From: an uncultured Clostridium sp.
GTDB lineage: Bacteria > Bacillota > Clostridia > Lachnospirales > Lachnospiraceae
Direction of reading: 5' to 3'
Length of the DNA: 22,317 bases
NCBI GenBank assembly: GCA_900555045.1
Contig: USJW01000078.1
Location: 1-22,317, forward strand
The translations under genes and the position numbers were made by a program. Below, in pieces: positions 13,761 through 22,278 of the stretch. The notes beneath the pieces are model-generated. The model did no database searches. It was given only the letters and a program-made list of their open reading frames with translations, and was not told the origin of the DNA. The first letter of the stretch is position 1, and the number at the start of each line of letters is the position of its first letter.

Positions 13761-15215
13761 TTATTCCTCGATGGAGTAGTTGGGCGCCTCTTTCGTGATA
13801 TGGATATCATGAGGATGGCTCTCCTTCAGGGAAGCGGCGGAAATCTTCATAAATCTTCCGGTCTCCTGCAGCGTCGGAATATCCTTGGCTCCGCAGTAAC
13901 CCATACCGGACCGCAGGCCTCCTAACAGCTGGAATACCGTGTCCTCGACCATGCCCTTGTAGGCAACGCGGCCTTCCACGCCTTCCGGAACCAGCTTCTT
14001 CGCGTCGGTCTGGAAATAGCGGTCCTTGCTTCCGTTCTCCATAGCGGCGATGGAACCCATGCCGCGGTATACCTTGTACTTACGTCCCTGGTACAGCTCA
14101 AAGGTACCCGGGCTCTCATCACAGCCTGCGAAGATGCTTCCCATCATGCAGACGCTGCCGCCAGCTGCGATCGCCTTGGTCACATCGCCGGAGTACTTGA
14201 TACCGCCGTCGGCGATAATCGGGATTCCATACTCCTTGGCCACCGCGTAGCAGTTCATCACAGCGCTGATCTGCGGTACGCCGATACCGGCAACCACGCG
14301 GGTGGTGCAGATGGAGCCAGGTCCGATTCCGACCTTTACCGCGTCCGCTCCAGCCTCAATCAGAGCCTTTGTCGCTTCGCCTGTCGCTACGTTTCCGGCG
14401 ATTACCTGAACCTCCGGGAACGCGTCCTTAATCATCTTCACGCAGCGGATTACATTTGCAGAGTGGCCATGAGCGGAGTCCAGAACCACAACGTCCACCT
14501 TGGCATTCATCAGGGCCTCCACGCGGTCCAGAACATTGGCTGTAATTCCCACGGCTGCGCCGCACAGCAGGCGTCCCTGTTCGTCCTTGGCGGACAGCGG
14601 GTACTTGATCTGCTTCTCAATATCCTTGATGGTGATTAAGCCCTTTAAGTTGAAATCATCGTCCACGATGGGCAGCTTCTCAACTCTCGCCTTGGCCAGG
14701 ATCGCCTTGGCTTCCTTGAGCGTAACACCTTCCTTGGCGGTAACCAGGTTCTTGGTGGTCATGCACTCCTTGATGGGGCGGCTGAAATCCTCCTCGAACT
14801 TCAGGTCACGGTTGGTGATAATTCCGACCAGCTTCTTTCCCTCGGTGATCGGCACGCCGGAGATGCGGAACTTGGACATCAGATCGTTCGCGTCCCTCAG
14901 TGTGTGCTCCGGGGACAGGTAAAACGGATCTGTGATTACGCCGTTCTCAGATCTCTTTACGCGGTCCACCTCTTCCGCCTGAGCCTCGATGCTCATGTTC
15001 TTGTGGATAATGCCGATTCCACCCTGCCGCGCCATAGCAATGGCCATCCGGTGTTCTGTCACCGTGTCCATCCCGGCGCTCATCAACGGGATATTCAGTT
15101 TGATTTTTTTCGTCAAATACGTGGTCAGGTCAACCTGATTCGGAATCACCTCCGAGTAGGCCGGTACCAGAAGCACATCATCAAAGGTAATGCCTTCGCC
15201 GATAATTGTACCCAT
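13761..15215 (-). CDS. guaB: IMP dehydrogenase
   Basis: A 484-residue enzyme that oxidises IMP to XMP with NAD+, the committed step of GMP synthesis. Start ATG 15215 follows GAGAGG by nine bases. The N-terminal barrel part (GITFDDVLLVPAYSE, then MSAGMDTVTE) is interrupted by two CBS regulatory domains (about 95-210) and resumes with the nucleotide-binding GGIKYSGDVTKA region. The catalytic C303 lies in GSICTTRVVAGIG, and the flap region contains YKGMVEDTVFQL; the C-terminus has GLRSGMGYCGA. Length and domain order are typical for bacterial GuaB. It has its own TTGACA promoter and a hairpin at its 3' end. It is not linked to guaA or other purine genes here. Confidence 0.98.
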   Translation of the reverse strand: MGTIIGEGITFDDVLLVPAYSEVIPNQVDLTTYLTKKIKLNIPLMSAGMDTVTEHRMAIAMARQGGIGIIHKNMSIEAQAEEVDRVKRSENGVITDPFYLSPEHTLRDANDLMSKFRISGVPITEGKKLVGIITNRDLKFEEDFSRPIKECMTTKNLVTAKEGVTLKEAKAILAKARVEKLPIVDDDFNLKGLITIKDIEKQIKYPLSAKDEQGRLLCGAAVGITANVLDRVEALMNAKVDVVVLDSAHGHSANVIRCVKMIKDAFPEVQVIAGNVATGEATKALIEAGADAVKVGIGPGSICTTRVVAGIGVPQISAVMNCYAVAKEYGIPIIADGGIKYSGDVTKAIAAGGSVCMMGSIFAGCDESPGTFELYQGRKYKVYRGMGSIAAMENGSKDRYFQTDAKKLVPEGVEGRVAYKGMVEDTVFQLLGGLRSGMGYCGAKDIPTLQETGRFMKISAASLKESHPHDIHITKEAPNYSIEE

Positions 15216-15253
15216 GGAAAAAATCCTCTCTTTCTGCGTGTTTGAATATTTTA

Positions 15254-15282
15254 AAAGTGTGAAACATAAAATTCCACACTTT
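15254..15282 (-). promoter_or_regulatory. Hairpin in the guaB leader
   Basis: On the minus strand AAAGTGTGGAA pairs with TTTCACACTTT (one G-T pair) around a seven-base loop, with TTTAAAATATT after it. It sits between the guaB promoter and its ribosome binding site. It could be a weak attenuator or a stabilising stem; no purine riboswitch core was recognised. Confidence 0.45.
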
Positions 15283-15309
15283 CAGTTAACTGCTTGTTGT
15301 TAGTATTTA

Positions 15310-15338
15310 ATATTAGCAAATTTCGGTGGGCTTGTCAA
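15310..15338 (-). promoter_or_regulatory. Promoter of guaB
   Basis: Minus-strand TTGACA (15333-15338), a 17-base spacer and TAATAT (15310-15315), close to consensus. The leader to the ATG is about 90 bases and holds the hairpin at 15254-15282. Confidence 0.85.
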
Positions 15339-15409
15339 ACACAATCCGCCCCCTCTATTCATTGTATTTACTTATAAAACTCCATGAGCCGTCCTAATAC
15401 CCTAATATA

Positions 15410-15444
15410 GCAGAAGTTCCGGCCAAACCGGCCGGAACCCCTGC
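15410..15444 (-). terminator. GC-rich hairpin after the LPxTG protein gene
   Basis: GTTCCGGCC and GGCCGGAAC form a perfect 9-bp stem with a five-base loop, extended by GCAG/CTGC pairs outside a small bulge. It lies about 40 bases past the stop of the surface-protein gene. There is no clear U-run, so it may be a weak or bidirectional terminator. Confidence 0.65.
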
Positions 15445-15485
15445 ATTTATTTCCTGTATTTCGTTCACTTCAGATTCAGATTCGA

Positions 15486-18400
15486 TCAGGAATCCTCCTC
15501 TTCCTTCCGCTTTTTGTTGAGCGCTGTGATCGCGAGCATGATTCCCGATAACATCATGGTCAGCGTTCCTCTCACCGACGCCTGGCCGGTCTTGGGAAGA
15601 GCTGCCAACGGGATCTCACCGTCATCGATGATCATCATATCCGCAGGGCTCTGCGTATCCGGAAGCATTGCCAACGGCACTTCCCCAGGTCCAATCGGTG
15701 TCGTGCCAGGACCGTTGTTGTCCGGCTTGTAGCTCGGGTTTCCACCGTTATTACCGTGGTCGCCGCCGCCACCGCCTCCTCCAACATACTTGAAGTTTGC
15801 TGCGAAAGTAACATCCTTGACGAATGCGTCATTTCTCAGATCAGCAGTCTTGCTGTAAGTCTTATCAGCATTTCCTCTGATGCTCCAGTAGCTGAACGTA
15901 TAACGGCCATTTCCGCTTGCTGTGACATCCGCCTTCGGGCTTGCGGGTTTAACTTCGCCAACCTTCGTAATCTCTCCGGTTACGGCATCCCGCTCAAATT
16001 CCTGAATGGTGTGCACTTCAACAGTTGTACCGCTGACACTTCCGTTGCTGTTCGCCACATAAGTGAAGGTAATCTGGAACTTATCCGGAACTCCATCCGG
16101 TGTACCCGGCTTATCCGTACCGGTTGCATCCAGCGTGTAGTAAACCTTCAGAACATTCTGTTCACTTACAGCGCCAACTGTCTTAGGTCCTTCCGTCTTT
16201 TCGAAGACGTAATTATTTCCCTTGTAGCTCTGAGGAGTTGTGATGTACGCGATATCCGTTCCGAACTTCACATTATCCTGAGCCACGGTGTTGCCAAGAA
16301 CTCCATCAAAGTAGTACTCAACTCTGTAGCTCAGATCACCTCTCTCGGTAAAGTGCGCCGTGTAGGTGTCTGCCTCGAATACTCCGCTCTCCGGGTTCTT
16401 AACAGGCTTGTAGTCAACAGTGGTTGCCACCGTCTCACCCTTGGAATTCGTCCAGTGAGTGAATACATAGCCATCTGCCGCTGTCGCCTTAGAGCCATCC
16501 GGGTTTCCGGTCGCCGGTGCGATCGTCTCGCTTGCCAGGCTTACGGTTCCCTTATTGATGTCTTCAGATACATAGTTTACGGTAACGTCCGCATTCTCTT
16601 TGTACGAAACGATAATGATTGTCTCGTTCTCGATTCTCGTCACATCATCCGTTACTGCTGTTCCGTCGGCATAGGTTACAGTGTCTTTGGTGTAGCCTGC
16701 ATAGTTCTGGTCTGCTTCCTTCTCCAGGTTTCTGGCAAGGGTATCAGGCTCCAGCACCTGCACATTTGCTATCTCTGTAAAGATATCCTTGATCTCACCA
16801 TTTACAACGTGGCGAATGGTGTAGCCAAGATCCTTACGCTGCGTTTCATCGACTGCATAGTTTACAATCAGTGTTGTTCCATCTGCAATCTTTGTTACAT
16901 CTGCCGGTACTTCCGTTCCATCCTCATAAGTGACAGTGGTCTTCACGTAGCCGGTGTACTTTTGGTCTGCTTCACTCTCTAGATTTCTGGTGATGGTGTC
17001 GGGCTGCAGAACCTGTACCGTTGTTTCTTCGGTAAAGGTATTTCTCACCTCATCACCAATTTTGTGAAGAACTGTGTAGGACAGATCTTTTGTCCAATCT
17101 TGATCCGTTACATAATACAACTGGATAACCGCTCCGCTTGCTACCATGGTGTCCTTAGCCGGGATCTCACCGGGTACCGTGTGATCAAGCTTATAACCTA
17201 CGTACTTATCGGTTCTGGCGTCAATCTCGTCCTGGATCGCTATCTCAGACGGATCATTCACCCATACGTCTTTGGTCTTCGTGTAACTGTCTTCTGTTAC
17301 CTTCTCTCCGTCTTTGTAGTACTCTACCGTATAGGTTACTTTCTTCGTATCGCTATCGTCTTTGATAAATTTGGCATAGAATGTCGTTCCATCCACCCAA
17401 CCCGTCGTTGGTCTATTCGGGATGTACGTAAAATCTGTACCCACCTTTACCGTACAATCCGCATCACTATACCAGCCTACAAATTCATATCCTCGACTTG
17501 CTGTTGCTATTGACCCTTTCGCATCCCCAATCTCGGGATTTACGTTCTCACTAGAACGGCTAATAGTTCCTCCGGCACCAACTACCTTGTAGTTAATTTT
17601 AACACTATTTTTTTCTCCCCATTGTGCGTAAAGAATAACATTTTCTTTCATCACAATGCCGTCACCAGGATAATACCACTGTCCTTCTCCGTCCTTTTGT
17701 GTATTCCACCCAAGGAAATCGTGTCCTGGCCATTTCAAGGTATTTTGACCCTCTACAATCGCAGTCGCTCCAACTTTGTGTGGACCACCAGTAGGTGCTA
17801 ATCCATATTCATCACCACTGGGCGCATTGTTTCTATCGTAGTCTAGATAGACTTCTACCTTCTGTCTTCTCACGCCGTCGATATGCCAAATCGAATCATT
17901 TCTTTGATCCTTAATAACATACCAATCGATATACTGCGTCTCGGGATTCCAGCCATGATGTGTACTGTTCCAATTGTCCACATACTCATAGAAAGCTGGT
18001 TGTAAAGCCTCTGTAACCCTTTCGACACCAGCAACAGTATGTACCGGTTTAAAATAATCCAGAAGATTATTTACCCACATCCCCTCTACCAAAAATACAT
18101 AGTCGGCATGTTGTATCGACGGTTCATCCGGCACCTGGCCATCCGTTCTGAGTGCTATAGTTATTCTTCCACTTCTGCTCCCAGAAGTCTGTGCCCAAGC
18201 TGCATATAATGTGGAACCTCCTTCTGGAATTTCATAACTAGAACCTAACGGGTAATAACCGACATAGCCTCCCTTATCCTTGTCATAAACAGCACTGGAG
18301 TCTCTTTGTTTTGACCATCCTAAAAGTTTATATCCTGCCCTCTCAAGACCGGTCCCATCTGGCAATGTTACTATTGTCCCTTCATAACCTCTGATTGATG

Positions 18401-21218
18401 GAATAACTCCGCTAAGTCCGTTAAGATCAAATTTGACCTCGACTTTATTATCTCCATATATAAAATCTATTGCAGCATTCGTAGACAAACTATACCATGA
18501 TGTCCCCGACGTCTTAGTGCTATATTGTAACCCACTATTCCTGGTTGTATACCGCAACCTTTTAATTTCAGTATTAGTATTGGCCAAAGTAGCCTTTAAA
18601 AATTTAAGATTACTTGGAATACCTGTAACCACTTGGGAAGCAATATTTTCTACCGAAACCGCATTTTCATTCCAGAACTTATAGTTTACTCGGTCAGACT
18701 TTATTTCTTCTCCATTTTCCAGTTTAGCATAAATTTCAATATTTCTTGTAATACCTTTACTATTAGTAAAAATGACTGTATAGGTCGAGAAATGCTCCGC
18801 CTCAAACGCCACCGCATCAACGCTCTCTTCCCCGGCAACTTCCACCGGTTCTGCGACCGCCTCAACTGCGATTACGTCCTCCGCTGTCACTTCCGCCTGC
18901 GGCTCATCTTCCTTGGTCGTGGCGACGTACATGACTTCAACTACGTCTGCTTCCTTACTGTTTTCCTCAATAGGAGCGCCAGTAAATGTCACCTGTACGG
19001 AACCACTCCAAATCTGATCATCAAGCTTGTGTCCATCGCGATCCAGAAGATCGATGTTGTAGGACAGAGAAGCAATAACCTCTTTCTCCTCCCCGGTCTC
19101 AGCAGCCTCTGCCTCGACGTTCTCCTTAACAACTTCATCGATACCTTCCACTACGCTCGCCACTGCCTTCACACCTACTGGCAGAACGCCTTCCTCTGCG
19201 TAAAGGTGAATGATCGTGCCGTCCTTCATCGGGAGTGTTGCACTGAATTCCGGATGCTCTCCGCTCTCCGTCATCCCCACCACCACATCCTGCTCCTCAT
19301 AAATCTCCGGAACAGAATACCATGCGGTCTGTGATCCATCATCGTTGTCGGTGACGGAGTCTGCCTCCAGCTCCTCGCCGTTGGCGGTCACTGTCTCGAT
19401 GGCGTATCCGATCTGGTTCTTGACGCCGAAGGTTAACGCTTCGCCTTCCTCGACGCCTCTCGGGCCGTCCACGATACGGGCACTGGCCGGCGGGTCGATG
19501 GTGTAGTTGATCTTGTAGCCTTCGAAATCCTCCAGCGCTCTCAGCTGGTTTAAAGTCGTGGTATATACCTTCGCTGTGCTGCAGTAGCCCATTCCCACCA
19601 GGTCGGTGCTTCCGGCCGGGGATACGTTGCTGTCCTGCTTGGGCTCCTCCGGCTTCACCTGGTTCTGATCCTTGTTGGCGTCAGCTCCGTTGGAGGGGGT
19701 AGCCGTCTCAGCGCTTGGCTCATCTTTCTTGTCTTCCTCGGCAGGCGCCTGGATCTGATTGTCGTCAACGGGTACATCCGTCTTCGGCTCATCCGGTGTC
19801 TCCTGCGTCTGGTTGCCCTGGTTCTCACCGCCCAACGTTGTGTCGGGTGCCGGGGTCTCATCCGGCGGTGTCTGCGGATCGGTCACATCCTGTTCCGGAT
19901 CGGAATTGGGAGCGGTTACCGTGTTGTCTGTTGTCGGGATATCCGTTGCAGGTGCATCCGCTGCGGGAGCATCTGTCTTCGGCTCATCGGCCTTGGGCTC
20001 CTCGGCTTTGGGTTCCTCTGCCTTCGGCTCGTCAACCTGCGGTGCGTCCGCGGGCTCCTCAGCCTTGGGCTCATCCACCTGAGCCTCACCGGCTGGCGTG
20101 TCATCGGCGGGAGCGTCCGCTGTGTTCGCGTCCGGCACATTCGCCTTGTCTTCGTTGTCCGCTACGAGCGGTGCGAAGTGGCGAGTGATGGAAGCGACCG
20201 GCTGCTGCTCTTCGGTATCCGGTGCCTCGGCCTCATCGGACTCAGCTGACTTTTCAGGTTCTGCTGCTTCCGGCTCATCCGTCTGGTCCGTATCCTCTGT
20301 ATCGGCTTCCGGCTCCTTCACCTCATCTGCAGGTGTGTTCGCCTCGTCCCCGGTTTCAGGATCCTGTGCATCGGGCTCCTGCGCTTCGTCCTCAGGTGTA
20401 GCCGCTTCCTGGTTGCCCTTGTCCGCAGCTTCGTCTTCCTGGGGCGCCTGTGCCTCGTTCTGGTCGTCAGTTACATTCTGATCCGGCGCGGCAGCATTGT
20501 CTTTATTCTCATTATTCTGTACTGCGTCGTTTGTCTGGTCCTTGTCCGGAACCGCAGACTGATCAGTATTCGTATTGGATTCATCAGGATTTGTTGTAGT
20601 TTTATCTGCGTTGGAGGAGGTCGCATCGTTTACAACCGGATCCGCCGGCTTGGTAACGATGTTCACTTCCTCATCACCGAACGCCGCTTCGTAGCTGCGA
20701 ATGCTGACGCTCTTTGTCTTCTTAACTTTCTCGACACCGTCAACCATACGTGTGATATTGGTGGAGCAGCGGATCGTCTCGTCCCCATTGTTTATGTACA
20801 GGAACAGAATCTCCTCATCGCCGGTCACCATATACATATCATCGGCATCTTCCGGAAGGCGTACGAATACTCTTAACTCCGCATCCATGCCTCCGTCCCC
20901 TTCGATGTCCGGATAAACCTCATACAGTTTTCCTTCCCCGAAGAAGAGTTTTTGGAATTGCTCAACCTTGCCGTTGGTAAAGTCGAGATCTTCCGGTTGG
21001 ACTTCACTGTCGCTGGCGATTGCCTCGTCGATCGCATCCACCAGGTTTGATCCGGCGATTTCAAATATAACCGGCTCACTGGAAGCTGCGAACGCCACGC
21101 TTAGATCCGACCCGACATTGGTCAGGACCATGGCTGCTGCCAGCAGGAAGGCCAACAATCGTCTTTGAGCGCTGTGCACTGTCTTAACAAACGCTCTGCC
21201 TCTTGTTCGTCTTTCCAT
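15486..21218 (-). CDS. LPxTG-anchored multidomain repeat surface protein (possible adhesin)
   Basis: A 1910-residue wall-anchored protein. Start ATG 21218 follows GAGAGGAG by eight bases. A long signal peptide ends near AFA (residue 44). A folded N-terminal domain (about 45-190, with EGKLYEVYPDIEGDGG and VFVRLPEDADDMY) precedes a disordered Glu/Asp/Pro/Ala/Thr-rich stretch (about 190-535) with PKAEEPKAEEPKADEP repeats. Then come unassigned beta-rich domains, InlB-type repeats (about 923-1007 and 1120-1201, ending in LYAAW and LYAQW), mucin-binding-like domains (from about 1293, TYTVEYYKDGEKV), two tandem 80-residue repeats (about 1378-1540), a Gly-rich stretch and the sorting signal: L1874-PKTG, a hydrophobic segment and KKRKEEE. 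Sortase should link it covalently to peptidoglycan. Adhesion to host or glycan is inferred from repeat types only; no catalytic motif was recognised. The middle of the gene is markedly AT-rich. No sortase gene is nearby. Confidence 0.9.
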   Translation of the reverse strand: MERRTRGRAFVKTVHSAQRRLLAFLLAAAMVLTNVGSDLSVAFAASSEPVIFEIAGSNLVDAIDEAIASDSEVQPEDLDFTNGKVEQFQKLFFGEGKLYEVYPDIEGDGGMDAELRVFVRLPEDADDMYMVTGDEEILFLYINNGDETIRCSTNITRMVDGVEKVKKTKSVSIRSYEAAFGDEEVNIVTKPADPVVNDATSSNADKTTTNPDESNTNTDQSAVPDKDQTNDAVQNNENKDNAAAPDQNVTDDQNEAQAPQEDEAADKGNQEAATPEDEAQEPDAQDPETGDEANTPADEVKEPEADTEDTDQTDEPEAAEPEKSAESDEAEAPDTEEQQPVASITRHFAPLVADNEDKANVPDANTADAPADDTPAGEAQVDEPKAEEPADAPQVDEPKAEEPKAEEPKADEPKTDAPAADAPATDIPTTDNTVTAPNSDPEQDVTDPQTPPDETPAPDTTLGGENQGNQTQETPDEPKTDVPVDDNQIQAPAEEDKKDEPSAETATPSNGADANKDQNQVKPEEPKQDSNVSPAGSTDLVGMGYCSTAKVYTTTLNQLRALEDFEGYKINYTIDPPASARIVDGPRGVEEGEALTFGVKNQIGYAIETVTANGEELEADSVTDNDDGSQTAWYSVPEIYEEQDVVVGMTESGEHPEFSATLPMKDGTIIHLYAEEGVLPVGVKAVASVVEGIDEVVKENVEAEAAETGEEKEVIASLSYNIDLLDRDGHKLDDQIWSGSVQVTFTGAPIEENSKEADVVEVMYVATTKEDEPQAEVTAEDVIAVEAVAEPVEVAGEESVDAVAFEAEHFSTYTVIFTNSKGITRNIEIYAKLENGEEIKSDRVNYKFWNENAVSVENIASQVVTGIPSNLKFLKATLANTNTEIKRLRYTTRNSGLQYSTKTSGTSWYSLSTNAAIDFIYGDNKVEVKFDLNGLSGVIPSIRGYEGTIVTLPDGTGLERAGYKLLGWSKQRDSSAVYDKDKGGYVGYYPLGSSYEIPEGGSTLYAAWAQTSGSRSGRITIALRTDGQVPDEPSIQHADYVFLVEGMWVNNLLDYFKPVHTVAGVERVTEALQPAFYEYVDNWNSTHHGWNPETQYIDWYVIKDQRNDSIWHIDGVRRQKVEVYLDYDRNNAPSGDEYGLAPTGGPHKVGATAIVEGQNTLKWPGHDFLGWNTQKDGEGQWYYPGDGIVMKENVILYAQWGEKNSVKINYKVVGAGGTISRSSENVNPEIGDAKGSIATASRGYEFVGWYSDADCTVKVGTDFTYIPNRPTTGWVDGTTFYAKFIKDDSDTKKVTYTVEYYKDGEKVTEDSYTKTKDVWVNDPSEIAIQDEIDARTDKYVGYKLDHTVPGEIPAKDTMVASGAVIQLYYVTDQDWTKDLSYTVLHKIGDEVRNTFTEETTVQVLQPDTITRNLESEADQKYTGYVKTTVTYEDGTEVPADVTKIADGTTLIVNYAVDETQRKDLGYTIRHVVNGEIKDIFTEIANVQVLEPDTLARNLEKEADQNYAGYTKDTVTYADGTAVTDDVTRIENETIIIVSYKENADVTVNYVSEDINKGTVSLASETIAPATGNPDGSKATAADGYVFTHWTNSKGETVATTVDYKPVKNPESGVFEADTYTAHFTERGDLSYRVEYYFDGVLGNTVAQDNVKFGTDIAYITTPQSYKGNNYVFEKTEGPKTVGAVSEQNVLKVYYTLDATGTDKPGTPDGVPDKFQITFTYVANSNGSVSGTTVEVHTIQEFERDAVTGEITKVGEVKPASPKADVTASGNGRYTFSYWSIRGNADKTYSKTADLRNDAFVKDVTFAANFKYVGGGGGGGDHGNNGGNPSYKPDNNGPGTTPIGPGEVPLAMLPDTQSPADMMIIDDGEIPLAALPKTGQASVRGTLTMMLSGIMLAITALNKKRKEEEDS
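17580..18785 (-). other. AT-rich block inside the LPxTG protein gene
   Basis: Sample 60-base rows counted by hand here mostly hold about 22-45 percent GC, whereas the row from 18781 is 58 percent and the gene beyond it looks similar. The edge near 18785 is abrupt, falling just after the FSTYTVIF codons. The reading frame continues without a break. This suggests that residues about 812-1212 come from a different source by domain exchange; the lower edge is more gradual. Confidence 0.6.
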
Positions 21219-21278
21219 ACTTTGTTCTCCTCTCTCAATTTACTACAAAATCCTATTAGAATCCAATATACTAATGAT

Positions 21279-21311
21279 ACTATAGCAAATTTTGGTTACA
21301 AACGGGTTACA
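21279..21311 (-). promoter_or_regulatory. Promoter of the LPxTG protein gene with 11-bp direct repeats
   Basis: Minus strand TGCTATAGT gives an extended -10 (TATAGT at 21279-21284). No -35 consensus exists at the right distance; instead two TGTAACC copies (21305-21311 and 21294-21300) start exactly 11 bp apart and overlap the -35 position. This is the layout used by OmpR/PhoB-type response regulators for activation. No such regulator is encoded in the window. Confidence 0.55.
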
Positions 21312-21660
21312 TTTCAAGTCTTTCATAAAATAAATTACAGCATTTTTACTTTTTTCTTTAGAATCACAAAATAATTCTAAACCTTTTTCACAAATCGTTT
21401 CGATTCCCTTCGGTTTTACATGCGCAAAAATCGTTTTTTCTACACCTAATTCTGTTATTTTCCGCCAGGCGACCTCCCAAATATTTCCTTTTCAGTTTCA
21501 ACACTCCCATGTCTCCTCATGCTCTCGAAAAGTTTCAAAAATATATAACTCATTTTTGTAACCCCAATAATTCCCATATACATTTTAATTTTCCCTCCGT
21601 CATTCCCAACATTCGCCGGTGTGCTGCGCTGCCCCGCGCCAGCGCCCCATCACACACAAC
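21312..21660. other. Non-coding spacer, AT-rich, no gene recognised
   Basis: About 350 bases between the surface-protein promoter and the terminator of the upstream gene. The plus strand is poor in G and rich in T and C over much of its length. Short reading frames here lack ribosome binding sites. No conserved RNA or riboswitch was recognised. Confidence 0.5.
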
Positions 21661-21720
21661 AAAAAAAGCCCGTCCAAACGCCTCCCGACCTCACTCGGTC
21701 TGAGCATTTAAACGGACTTT
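21661..21720 (-). terminator. Long intrinsic terminator after the small membrane protein gene
   Basis: On the minus strand AAAGTCCGTTTAAATGC pairs, with several G-T pairs, with the GGCGTTTGGACGGGCTTT arm, and seven T follow. The hairpin starts about 20 bases past the stop codon. It is an efficient-looking Rho-independent terminator. Confidence 0.88.
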
Positions 21721-21740
21721 CTTCCTATTATAATACTACA

Positions 21741-22238
21741 CTATTTTACCAGCTTCCCAGGGATACTGTAGCGCAGGGAACGGAGAATTTTGTCATTCGG
21801 CTCGAAGATCACCTTCACGCAATCGGCGCCCTGCTGACAGATCATCGAGTAGGTCTTCGCGTCATGGCGCCCGGAGGAGCAGTCTTTCACCTTCATCCCA
21901 TTTTTCTCGTAATCCTTCAGCATGTAGGAATCGGAGGGTGCGACAATCTGAATCTCCTCTTTTTTACAGTTAATCACCTTTTTCCGACGGGATCTGGCCA
22001 GGATGCGGTCGACGGAGATATCCCCCTCCACCACCAGGTACTCAAACTCCACGCTGAGGTTGATAAACACAAAGTAGGTCGCAACGCCCACGATCGTCAT
22101 GAAGATCACGCCCAGGACCGTCTGAAGGGCGGACATAACCGAGATCAGGCAAAGCACGATCATCAAAATTTTTACGGGTATCGCGTAGACCGGATCCTTC
22201 CGCTTCACCAGCCACTCTGCATATGCGTCTTCGTTCAT
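21741..22238 (-). CDS. Small membrane protein of unknown function, two hydrophobic segments
   Basis: A 165-residue protein from ATG 22238, with AAGGAG eight bases upstream. Residues about 18-60 form two closely spaced hydrophobic segments (VKILMIVLCLISVMSAL and LGVIFMTIVGVATYFVFINL). They are followed by a soluble C-terminal region beginning with EFEYLVVEGDISVDRILARS, an arrangement seen in small PH-like membrane proteins in which the cytosolic part begins right after the membrane hairpin. The rest contains a KKEEIQIVAPSDSY stretch and a C-terminal SLRYSIPGKLVK. No enzyme motif is visible. From memory it looks like one of the uncharacterised domain families confined to Lachnospiraceae and relatives (possibly DUF6106), which is unverified. 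It ends in a strong terminator and appears to be a single-gene unit. Confidence 0.85.
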   Translation of the reverse strand: MNEDAYAEWLVKRKDPVYAIPVKILMIVLCLISVMSALQTVLGVIFMTIVGVATYFVFINLSVEFEYLVVEGDISVDRILARSRRKKVINCKKEEIQIVAPSDSYMLKDYEKNGMKVKDCSSGRHDAKTYSMICQQGADCVKVIFEPNDKILRSLRYSIPGKLVK

Positions 22239-22278
22239 TTAAAATTCTCCTTCTTCCGATGTGACTTAAATTCCGGGC

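Noticed and set aside
15216..15310. Purine riboswitch in the guaB leader
   Set aside because: Only one simple hairpin is present; the three-way junction and conserved loop bases of purine riboswitches were not found.
21509..21703. Small gene of 64 codons on the plus strand
   Set aside because: It runs into the terminator hairpin of the neighbouring gene, has no ribosome binding site and no recognisable protein features.
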